From: Phytophthora colocasiae
Taxonomy: Eukaryota; Oomycota; Peronosporomycetes; Peronosporales; Peronosporaceae
Direction: 5' to 3'
Length of the DNA stretch: 64,000 nucleotides
Assembly (NCBI GenBank): GCA_018806915.1
Contig: JAGKQI010000047.1
Span: 930,001-994,000, forward strand
Position numbers and translations under genes: made by a program. Each line of letters begins with the position of its first letter. Position 1 is the stretch's first letter. Under the pieces are notes generated by a model. It had not been told where the DNA came from, did no database searches, and worked only from the letters and a program-made list of their open reading frames with translations. Shown in pieces: positions 1-9,730 of this stretch.

Positions 1-565
1 GATGCACGCAAAGTTAGTTGAGCTAGGCTTTGCTTGTCCTTTGGTGACTCAATTTCCAAAGCGAACATACGAAACGTACCGGTTCAGCTCAGTTGCCCTA
101 CCTCTATTCCATGAGGTGCTCTTCAAATTGAGCGGCATGTTCCCTCGACCACAACTTCCACCTCTTCAAGTCTTCCTATCTCAACCATCCGAACGAGATA
201 TTCCACCGCTACGATCTCCAGCTGTAGGCCTTCGTAACCTCCAGTAGTACCGCCTCACGACTTGAGTCACTTGCATGCGGAAGTGACTCATGTCAAACAC
301 TAGCTTTTAAATGTTGCCTATTGATCGCTGTAACAAGCTTGAATTCTCCGATACTGCATCCCCTAGATTGCCATACGGGCGTTGTTGGTAATATTTGTCA
401 AACAGAATTGTAGCCGCTTGAACGGTGAAGCGCTTTGAAAGCCAATGAGGGGCAGCGTTCACTTCTCAGGGTTGAGCTCGACGCCGACAACGACCACTTT
501 GAAATCCGCTCACGCTCGCTGCACTGACATCAACGTACATCCTAACTCGACGAGTTGTAGCCAAG
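1..565. other. left-edge region without a supported gene
   Basis: Short open frames occur here, including an 81-codon one at 2-247, but none has a recognisable domain or intron structure. The stretch may hold the promoter and first exon of the permease relic that follows, but its N-terminus could not be placed with confidence. Confidence 0.4.
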
Positions 566-1891
566 ATGTGTCATGTTTCAGTTGGCATCCAAGCCAAGCT
601 CCTCACCGATATAGCTGTGGGCGTTGGGGATTGGCGCCGTGATCAGCGGAGAATATTACGGCTGGCAATCTTCTCTCGTCGCTGGCTTCAATGGCATGCT
701 GATCGTGTTATCCATTACGACAGTACTATACGTGACGCTATCGTTTTCTCTCGCCGAGCTGTCTGCAACGATCCCCGCGGGTGGAGGTCCTTACATATTC
801 GCGCTACACTCGATCGGACCCCGTGCGGCGTTCTTCAGTGGGCTATCGGAAACTCTCAAGGTGATCGCCGTGAACTCGTCGACGTTCTACACCATTTTGC
901 TCGTACCTCCAAGCGCCGTTCAATGTTGACGAAAAGTTCGCACCAGTGTTCTTCATCGCGTTCGGCATTCTCTTTGGCGGTCTCAACATCTACGGTGTGC
1001 AGGCCTCGTTTAGAACGCAGGCGTGCTCCACGACATTGTGCGTGCTGCTGTTGCTCATCATGTTCTTCTCGGCCACCCCGCACCTTGACTACAACCAGTG
1101 GGTCGTCCAGCAAAATTGGGAGTACACTGATCTGAGCAGCGCCATCGAAGCCATCCCGTACGCCATGTGGTTCTACCTTGGTATCGAAGAACTCCCACTC
1201 GCCAGTGAAGAGACCATCGAACCCGAGAAGAACGTCCCGCGTGGACTCTTCATTTGCATCACGACGCTTGTGATCCTGTCGTTCTGCACCGCTACCTTCA
1301 GTTCATTGATCGCACCAGGTGCTGCTGCCATGGCTGATGTATCGGCTCCTCTCGTCACTAGTTTCCAAACCATCTACGGTACTGGAGCCACTACGACGTT
1401 CTTCAAGTGGATGACGGTCATTGCTCTCTGCTCGAGCCCTAACTCGTACGTCTTCTTCATGGGCCAGCTGCTATTTGCCATTGCCCGAGACGGCTATTAC
1501 CCGAAATTCCTCGCGTACGAGCACCCAACTCGTGGCACGGCAGTGGGCGCGCTGCTCTTTGGCACCATCAGCTGCGTGCTGATTGCAGTGATCCTCCACT
1601 ATGCCATCGGCGACGAAAAAAATTGGGTCGGTTTGATCAACCTGACGATGCTCGGTGCTCTCATCTCGTATATCTTCCAGTTGCTGTCGATCGTTTATCT
1701 GCGGTACCGTCAACCCAACCGTCCGCGGCCGTATGGGAGTCCCTTTGGGCTAGCAGGAGCTTTTGTCGGTCTCTTTCTCCCTGTACACGAGTGTGTCCGA
1801 CACGGTCTTCCTGGCGTCTATTGCGGTGACAGCGCTAGTGTTCATTGCCGGCAGCATGTATTTCTTCTCCAAAACAATGTCACACAGATGA
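566..1891 (+). pseudogene. frameshifted APC-family amino-acid/ethanolamine permease
   Basis: Three reading frames together encode one membrane transporter of the amino acid-polyamine-organocation (APC) superfamily, which would act in the plasma membrane. The early segment has ALGIGAVISGEYYGW and LAELSATIPAGGGPYIF, typical of TM1-TM2 of eukaryotic ethanolamine/amino-acid permeases. The middle has FYLGIEELPLASEE and SPNSYVFFMGQ, and the end YGSPFGLAGAFVGLF. Continuity requires three frame changes: near 612, between about 905 and 920, and near 1775. After the last change a hydrophobic final helix ends at the TGA at 1889-1891. All three changes go in the same direction (one extra base each, or two lost). 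The simplest reading is a decaying pseudogene. Base-calling indels in a real gene remain possible because the protein-level signal is otherwise continuous. The true start is not visible. Confidence 0.75.
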
Positions 1892-2363
1892 GGTGTTATA
1901 ATGTGTATAGCAACAGTGTATATCCGTATCAAGTTTGTTATCCGGAAATGTATACGTCTGTAGACGAATCCGCTGACAATTTGTATCACTACAAAAACGC
2001 ATAGCTCTCTCCGCAACGCGTTTTCGAGGCCGAGACTTGGCACGAACATGTACGACCATTTGATACACTCCGTGTCATATTCACAGGGCGATAGCATTTG
2101 TGTACGCTGCGCAAGCCATGCATTTATGCGTCAGGAACGACCTCCGCCCATCCCCTTTTTGGAGCGCACCATGGAAGGGGATGGGTTCGTCTACAACTGG
2201 GCAAGCGACCCAATTTTTGGGTCGGTACACTAACTTGTGTCCGAGTACGCTAACTTTTGTCAGGAGAATTTTTTGTCGCGCATCGCTGGTCGTCTCTCCG
2301 TCGACATTCCGACCCAGTACTCGTCACTTTACACTTCGACGGATAAAGCCCAAGTCCATCGCC
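1892..2363. other. intergenic region with possible initiator
   Basis: No gene is seen. The sequence TCGTCACTTTACACTTC at about 2321-2337, some 35 bp before the start codon of the next gene, resembles the pyrimidine-rich TCA-containing initiator known from oomycete promoters. This is an inference from one match only. Confidence 0.3.
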
Positions 2364-5018
2364 ATGGGCGCTGGCGACCGCCTCGCAATGCCTCGCTTCC
2401 TGCGTGAAACCCACCGCACACCTGACGTCGCTCCTTCCTCTGCGTCTCCATCTCCAGCTTCACCCAGTGCGGGTGAAGCGGAGCCTTCAATGGTCGAAGA
2501 GCTCCAGAGACGCAAAGCCGCCTTCCTCGCGCACTTTAAGAGCAACAGTGCGCCTTTACCCAGCTCCGACGACAATGCAATGCCCACAGCCTCCGACTTC
2601 AGCAGTACGCGCTCTCTGGACGCTAATATCGTCCCTCATACGTGCGCAGACTCCAAGTGTCACGTGTGCAATGCGCCATTGAGACTATTGCGCCTTCGGG
2701 TGGGTTTTATTTGGGTCAAATTGGGTTATATTAATGATTGACTTGTGTTTTATCAGCATCGATGCAGGAACTGTGGACAAGCTGTATGCGGCGTACACAG
2801 TAAAAACCAAGTGCCTTTACCCCATCTAGGCATCATGAGGGAGGTACGTGTGTGTGATCTGTGCACACGACAATTGGTGCAACGTCGAGCAGGATATCGC
2901 AGTCCCAAGAGCTCCAGGACGCGACAGAACTCAAATCCCAATTACGCCGAGAGAGAAAGCGACCCAGAGTTATCTCCACTGATTGGAGAGAAGATCCCAC
3001 TTCCTCTAGCTCCGTTGACACCTCCAGCACCTGTGAAGGACCGGATGCCGTCGGCTGAAGCTCCTGGAACGCCGGAAATGGGCCGAGGAAGCTTCAACTT
3101 GAACTCCTTGAGCGGATTGACCAGCAGCAACGCCCCTGCAATGCCTGGGATCTTGTACAGCTGCTTGCTGGAGGAACAGGACAATACGATGGACGAAATT
3201 CTGTATCTGGGCACTTTTACTATGGGTGGACGATCCCTGGCCAGTCGCAGGATGAGCGCTAACGTTGCGCTGTGGAAATGGAGAATCTTTATGCTCACTA
3301 CAGCGGAGATGCTGTGTTTTAAGGCCACGGGGTCGATACCGGACGATGATTCGGCTTCTATGTCGGCTATGGCGCTGGGTGAAGTGCGATCGACCGTTCA
3401 TCTGTCGGATATCCTGCACATTGAAGTGAACGACCAGTTTCCGCGTATTTTGACGGTGATCCGCTCTGATGGACGGGTCTTTCGTGTACGAGCACGTACT
3501 CCAGAGCAGTGTACAGAGATTGCTGTGACGTTGCGTAAGGCGATGCAGCTCTTCCAAGACGCTCTGTTCAAGCTTCAACGTGGACCGCAACCTGAAGATA
3601 ATTGTATCAGTTGTGTGACTGTCCAGCACGAGTCATCACTTCCTGAATCTGTTATTGCGAGCAACCCAGCGGTTGGAGAAGCTTTCCAGGTGGAGATGTA
3701 CCCCTCAAGTATTCTTCGCTTCTACGTAAATGGACCGTCAGCTAATGGAACAGCTCTTTACTCTCGCGAAATGCTGACTCGTGGCAAGAAGGGACTTCCT
3801 CCTGTTGCTGTGGAGGCGGAACCATTGGGTAATGGCCCACGAGATGACCACGTGCTGCATGTTGCTGTTAAAGCAGAGAAGGCTTCGGGCAGTTTGGATG
3901 GGAATGAGGAGATCAACCGACGTTTCTGGGGGCTCACGTCGTTCTTAGCTGCTGTTGCTGCTGTCATGAACTCAATGGATAACGGCTCGTTCGAACTGCT
4001 GGCTTGGCTCTCGGCTCTCGTTCTGTTCCTTACACGCTTCCACGAACGAATCAGCTTACTGCTCACGACCAGGAGGTTCTCGCGTGCGAAGCAGTTTCGC
4101 ATCGAATGTGTGAGCGTCACAATGGGCAAGAGCGAAGGTGCGGCAGAAGGAGACGAGGATGAACAGGGCGAGGAGCTGGAACTGGACAACCGCTTCCTGG
4201 CAGGCTGTGAAGGTGACGTCGAAGAAGCCAAGGAACGCTACGCTGCCACGCTCAAGTGGCGGAAAGAGAATGACATCGACACAATTCTGCTGCGTCCGTC
4301 GCACGTATTCACCGACATGAAAGAGTGCTTCACTCACTTTACACACAAGAAGGACCGACAGGGCCACCCCATTTCGTTCGAGTTCCTTGGCGGTCAACGG
4401 AAAGCGCTACACGATTTCACGGCCCGTGGAGTCACGGAAGACGAAGCCATCATGCATCACGTGCGGATGATGGAGTTCATGTGGAACGTGATCGACCCGC
4501 GGCCCTTCCCGGAAGGCAACATGCTGAAAATCTACGATATCAAGGGTATTTCCATGGCAGATTTGTCCAGTGATGTGGTGAATTACACCAAGAAGTGGGG
4601 CGAAGTGAGTGCCACGTACAACCCGGAGCGTGTGTACCAGATCTTCATCATCAACCCGCCTGCGTGGTTCAACCTTATCTGGAAACTGGTTTCTCCTCTT
4701 GTTAATCCCAAGACTCGGGAACGTATTCACGTGCTTCGTGGACAGAAAGACATCACCAAAGCTCTGTTGGAGTTCGTCGCGCCAGAGAATCTGCCCAAGG
4801 AGTACGGTGGAACGTGCCAATGTGAGGGAGGCTGCTTTACCCACTCCCCCGAGGAAAATGATGTTCGCGAGTGGACGGAGTTCGTAAACGCCAATTACCA
4901 TGGAGATGTTCACGATCCAGTCCTAGTGGACGCCTATAACAAACTTTGCGAGAAGTATCACAAGCAGCTCCCGCCTCCAAGCTCCAGCAACGCTGTCCCA
5001 ATATTGCCGACACCTTGA
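2364..5018 (+). CDS. FYVE-PH-SEC14 (CRAL-TRIO) domain protein
   Basis: Exons 2364-2699 and 2757-5018 encode about 865 residues. The 57-bp intron (GTGGGT...TATCAG, phase 0) splits the FYVE zinc finger. CHVC before it and CRNCG, AVC and CDLC after it supply the ligands, and the basic motif is degenerate (RLRHRCR). The sixth usual cysteine is replaced (CGVHS). FYVE domains bind phosphatidylinositol-3-phosphate on endosomes. A PH-like domain follows at roughly residues 245-380 (ALWKWRIFMLTTAEMLCF, HIEVNDQFPRILTVI). A hydrophobic stretch lies near residues 503-550 and may be membrane-embedded. The C-terminal 250 residues form a SEC14/CRAL-TRIO lipid-transfer domain (RFLAGCEGDVEEAKER, ENLPKEYGGTC). 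The start MGAGDRLAM is chosen because upstream in-frame codons look non-coding. The likely role is phosphoinositide-guided lipid transfer on endomembranes, inferred from the domains. Confidence 0.88.
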
Positions 5019-5082
5019 AGTTAGATAATTATTGACGTAGCCTTACATTGTAAATGGCGCAAGGTGAACTTGATCTTTAAGC

Positions 5083-7870
5083 TTAGACGTCGTTGTCTTC
5101 GAGATGCAGGAGATCAACCAAGTGACGCAGGGTTGGACGTCTATAGCAGAGATATATTAGATACAACTCCATATAGTGTTAAAAGAGTACAGCGTACCCG
5201 TGTGGACAATTCCACGGTTGATCCAGCCCCGAGAGATTACGAACGATCTACAGTACATGTACGGCAACAATAATGAGCAAACACGAAGGGGAAAAATCCA
5301 CTGGATCACGCACCTTTTGCATTTCTTCTTTGTGGAGAGCGGTACCAATCATAATGGAGCTTCTGCACGCTCGGGAAGCAAACATTGCCATGACTTTAGG
5401 CAAACGGATAGTCGACGGGTTTAATGGGGCGTCCATCAACAGTGATGCCAGTTCTCGAATATCTACAACAAGAAAAACAATCATCAGAACAATTGAAGTT
5501 CATCTAGTACACTGTACTGTACCTTCAGTGCCAAATTGCGTGTGTTTTGTGAAAGGCAGCGACAGAAGCTTCAGTTTCTTAGTAGCTGGAGCGTCCTTGT
5601 CCACTAGGAAAGTGAAGCCATTTTTCGCGAACACGTCCAAGTGGTCTAAGATGACCATTTCTTCCCCAGCCGTTAGCTCGAGCATTAACGGACGAACGAG
5701 AGGTTGTTGGTGCATGACTGTGGTCTGCTGCAGCGTTTCGTAGTTGAATTTCTCATCACTCGCGTGCTGGTCAATGATGAAGAGGTCGTTGTCCAGCTTG
5801 CCGATGATGAAACCGAGGTTAAACTGACCCAGAACTTCCATACGCTTGAAATCTTCCTTCTTGAGCACGCGTTGTAAAGCGGCAGCAGCTACGTCGTTAT
5901 CTGCTTGAACAGCTTCGCCTTCTATTGAGGTTGAACACGCTTTTGGTACGCTGAGCCGGTTGATCTTCTTCTTTCGTTCGTACTCCACTTCTTCCTCGAA
6001 AAACTGACTTCGCTGCTTGACCATTTCGTCGATAGACCACACGTGCTCTTCAGAGGGCGAAGAGATTGACTGAGACGGGATGGGGCAATACAGCTTCTGT
6101 CTTTTGGGCTTCCTCAGGTCCAACAGAATCCGCTCTGGGGAGGATGGCGGAGATGGAGCACTTGCCTTCTGCTCTTCATCTTCTTCCACGTCTTTAGGGC
6201 TATCGGGGCGTTCATGCTGTTGTTTATTTGGCTGGAGAATCTCGACAATGACGTGCTTGGGTTTCTGTTCCTCAGACTCAACCATGTCATCTTGACGTAG
6301 TTCACTTGTTGGAGTAGATTCCGTTGGTACTTCATCTTCTTCCTCTCGACTTTCCACTGCTGGAAAGCGCTTCGGTTGTTGCGTCTCAGTTTCTGAGGTT
6401 GAAGCTGTCTTAGCAGCTTCATCAGCTTTTGTAGCTCGAGCAAATGCTGTCATCAGAGGTTGAACTGTAAATGTCCCTCGACTGGGCTCGTAGAGCTTGT
6501 TGAGCCCTGTCTTGAAGGCGTCAATGATCTCCGCTTCCTGTAGAGTTTTGCTAGTTAGTTTACATGTACTTGCAAGCCTTTAACCTAAAGGCTAATTGAA
6601 GCTACGTACATGTTTCATAAAAGTTTCGCGCTTATCCGGAGTAACATTCACATCGTAGTCGCCCAGAGGAAGATGGAAGTTCAGCACACATGCAGGCTTT
6701 TGCTTCATCTCATATTGCCGCCACACCTCGTTCAGTGTTTTCGCCATCTAGACAATACATTTTCGTAAGAAAACAACAACAATAACCAGATCAAATGCCC
6801 ACCTTTGGAAGATCAAATGGTCGTCCGTTGATAAAGAAGAATTGTCGGTCATTATCACTTCGACCGACTCCAGCACCGACCTTGGACACGAATCCTTCAA
6901 CCTTGCGTTCCTGGTCGCTTAAATCATCTCCCATGTCACCAGATGAGCTCTTTTGCTCACTGTCGCTGTCTCCATCACTTGCTTCGTCCTTCTCCGCCAT
7001 CAAAGTGCCTTTCAACTCGAAATCCACCCGCAACAGCGTTCGGAAAAACTTTGTTCCGAACACATTGGCAATGTTCTCGCCCATTGTCTGGTGTGCTTGT
7101 GTCGCTAGCACAATATTGCGATTGGCGTTCTTGCCCGTGATGTTGAACACACAGATCTTAACGTTGGCGCAGCTCACAGCATAAGCTTGCAGCACTTTCA
7201 GTAGCTTGGCGTAATGTTTCTTGATATTCCGATGGAAATCCTTGTATCGAACTGCCAGTGGCTGCAGAATAGCAACAACATTAAATAATTAGCGCTCTTC
7301 TTCTCCTTGTTGTTACGTTATTTTCTTACCTTGAAGAGCTCTTCAACCGATACAGTCGTTCCCACAGGTCTGGCCTTCTTGGTCTGCTTGATCAGCATCC
7401 CACTGGCATCGTACTCCAACAGAGCCCCTACCACTTCATTCTCTGTCCTTGTACATACTGTGAAGCTCTTAGCGAGCTCGCAGATCGAGCTCAGTGCTTC
7501 TCCACTTCAACGTAATGATTATGATTAACGTAACTCAATACAATATATAATAAATTAACATCACTTACCGGAAGCCGAAGGACGCCACGCTCTCGATGTC
7601 CTCGAAGCGGCTGATCTTGCTGGTGTAATGCTTGCGTGCAACAGACGCATAGTTCTCCACTGATACACCCACGCCATTGTCGCTCACCTCGAAGCTATCA
7701 CGTCCGAATTCTTGCAGTTTTACTTCAATCTGCGTTGCACCAGCGTCCAACGCGTTCTCCACCAGTTCCTTCACGGCTGTAGCGAGATCCACCACTGATT
7801 GGCCACTGCAGATGCGCTGCACGTCGCGCCGATCCAGCACATGCAGCGCTGACGTCTTCCCAGGCTTCAT
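5083..7870 (-). CDS. PMS2: DNA mismatch repair protein PMS2 (MutL homologue, yeast Pms1)
   Basis: Eight exons, read from high to low: 7870-7569, 7504-7330, 7261-6803, 6747-6610, 6537-5523, 5462-5314, 5247-5198, 5140-5083, giving about 781 residues. The N-terminus carries the GHKL ATPase motifs ENALDAGAT, DNGVGV and, split by an intron, GFRGEAL. It is followed by the MutL transducer domain (INGRPFDLPK, VNVTPDKRE). An acidic linker leads to the C-terminal dimerisation/endonuclease domain with DQHASDEKFNYE, FASRACR and PWNCPHGRPTLRH. These are all the metal-binding motifs of the MutL-alpha nicking endonuclease, so the gene looks functional. With MLH1 the protein would nick the discontinuous strand in nuclear mismatch repair. 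The last two exons are only 50 and 58 bp and contain the CPHGRP motif, so a naive ORF reading wrongly suggests truncation. ATG 7870 is preferred over an upstream in-frame ATG at 7942. Confidence 0.93.
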
Positions 7871-7995
7871 CACAGGCAGTATACTGGAAGTGCAAAAAAT
7901 TGAGAAGCCAATATATTGTATACAAATATATTGACCGCTCAATTGTTTTGAAGTACCAATCTATTGAGTATTGGTACAGTTGCGAACGGCTGACG
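7871..7995. promoter_or_regulatory. bidirectional PMS2/ACOT9 promoter
   Basis: Only 125 bp separate the two divergent start codons. The stretch is AT-rich and holds an inverted pair GTACCAAT (7953-7960) and ATTGGTAC (7970-7977), that is, two CCAAT boxes facing each other, plus a further CCAAT at about 7908. CCAAT boxes are bound by NF-Y in eukaryotes. Use here is inferred. Confidence 0.5.
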
Positions 7996-9374
7996 ATGGT
8001 GCTCAAGAAGCTGCTCGGGACGGCGCAGGATCTGTGGCGGATGCGCCGTATGCCGGCCCAAGTGCGCGCGAAAGACACTCGGTTGGCCTTCACCGACATT
8101 ATCGTACGTCATTCCAAACCACTCAATCAATATATTGTCCAATACTCATCATTTTCTGCTAGGGTGATGAAAGCCAAAAGGGGAGATGGCTGCGTACAGG
8201 CCCCATCCTGGAGCTAATGGACGTATTGGCCGGTACAATCTCATCTCGTGTATCACTGGGACCTACTGCCACTATCTCTTTCGATCGGGTGGATCTGGTT
8301 AATCCAGTATTCCATGGTGATCTGGTTCGAGTGGAAGGAGAGGTTATTGGCCTAAGTAACTCGTCCATGGCCGTCCAAGTCAGTGGATACCGTCATGACG
8401 TCCCTACAGGCACGTTCCAGCACACCCATGACGCTCTGATCACTATGGTGGCCATTAACCGCTTCGGTCGACCGAGAAAAGGTCTTCCACAGCTATTCGA
8501 TGCCGACCAAGCTGACCATTGTCTTAAGATGAGGGAAGTGGCAAATAAACGTAAGGAACTGGCTAAACGGTGGAGGAAGGAACAGGATGCAGTGGATACA
8601 ATCCCGTTTATCAAGAATACCGATCTGCTGCCTGGAGAGACCAAGAGTGAGTACGTGTCGGTCAGTGAGACGGAGATCGAAGTGCGCAACTGGTTCTTAC
8701 CGCGCAATCTCAATATTAACGAGACAGTGTTTGGTGGAGATCTCTTGACGTGGATGGTAAGGAGATTGTTAGCAGATGAGGTGGTGGAATGGAGGATTTA
8801 ACTGTGTTTTTAAACTTTTTTTTTAGGATCGGGCGGCGTTGTACTGCTCACAGAACTTTACGAAGTCGGAGAAAATGGTGACGATTGCGATGAACCGCGT
8901 GTTGTTTAAGCTGCCGATCTCGATCACAGATATCGTCACAGCACGCGCACGTGTCGTTAACGTTCGGTAAGTTCCCTAGTCAGTATTTTGGGTTAGGATG
9001 TGTGTTTTCCTAACTTTTTTTATGTGTAAAAGTCGCTATCGTCTGGAGGTAGAAGTTGAGGTGTTTGTTCACTCAGTCGTGGACGGTGGCGAACGCAAGT
9101 CTCACAGCGGGTACGTCACTGTCTTCTCTTTGGCTGGAGCTCATGTCCTCACCTTCACTAATGTGTGTGTTTTTCTACTGCGAATAGGTACTTTACGGTG
9201 CTGAACCTGGATGAAAAAGCTGAAAAGACATTCAAGGCGATCGACAAGGGTTTGAAGATCGATGAGGACAACCAGCGTGAGATGCGGATGCTATTGAAAG
9301 CCCAGAAGCGTCTGGAGTTTGCCGAAGAGGACAAGAACCTGCATTCATTGAAGACGCTGGAGCCACGCCTCTAA
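7996..9374 (+). CDS. ACOT9-type acyl-CoA thioesterase (double hot-dog)
   Basis: Exons 7996-8103, 8163-8756, 8827-8966, 9033-9110 and 9188-9374 give about 368 residues. The protein matches the ACOT9/ACOT10 family, which hydrolyses acyl-CoA to free fatty acid and CoA, usually in mitochondria. The first hot-dog unit contains [27 protein letters not shown] (seen in two exons) and SGYRHD. The second begins at [20 protein letters not shown], with the family's hot-dog helix signature, and continues through [18 protein letters not shown]. The C-terminal tail YFTVLNLDE...[10 protein letters not shown] is shared with two paralogues at 47.3-50.3 kb. The introns are 59-77 bp and sit at the same junctions as in those paralogues. 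The start codon at 7996 follows the short PMS2 promoter directly. Confidence 0.9.
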
Positions 9375-9699
9375 TTTTGAAAGCTGACCAACCCACCAGT
9401 GGTCATGTCCAAGAGTGCAAGGGTGACATGACGTAGCTGTAAATCCATCGCTTTTACAGCTCGCAATTTCTTGCGCGTTCACATGGGCGTCAATTGAACA
9501 CGGAGCAAGCCGGACGCGAGCTCTTGACGTTCCGACGATACCATGCGAGCTAAATTTTTGTTGAGACTTGAAAAGACGCAAGAGTTGAGGTCGAGTAGCG
9601 TTGAAGATTTGCATGATGGTGAGTAGCCTGGCGCTTGTTTGCTGAGAGTTCCGCCGTCACCATTGCAGAATTCCAGTCGCACAGCATTGATCACTAGCG
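9375..9699. other. intergenic, no supported gene
   Basis: This is the 3' flank of the thioesterase gene. A short open stretch at 9543-9615 followed by a possible intron (GTGAGT at 9616) could be a fragment of a gene broken by the MULE insertion at 9710. It does not remain open beyond the putative acceptor, so no gene is called. Confidence 0.4.
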
Positions 9700-9730
9700 A
9701 CAATTGAAGGAAAGTGTCTACGTACACAGT
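9700..9730. repeat. MULE-1 left target duplication and TIR
   Basis: The 10-bp duplication ACAATTGAAG at 9700-9709 is followed by the TIR GAAAGTGTCTACGTACACAG at 9710 onward. Confidence 0.85.

Noticed and set aside
566..1135. 189-codon plus-strand frame as a separate gene
   Set aside because: Only its first codons fit the permease; the rest runs in another frame than the conserved transporter segment at 624-929.
5248..5523. Apparent truncation of PMS2 without the CPHGRP motif
   Set aside because: Following the splice sites reveals two further small exons that contain the motif and a proper stop at 5083-5085.
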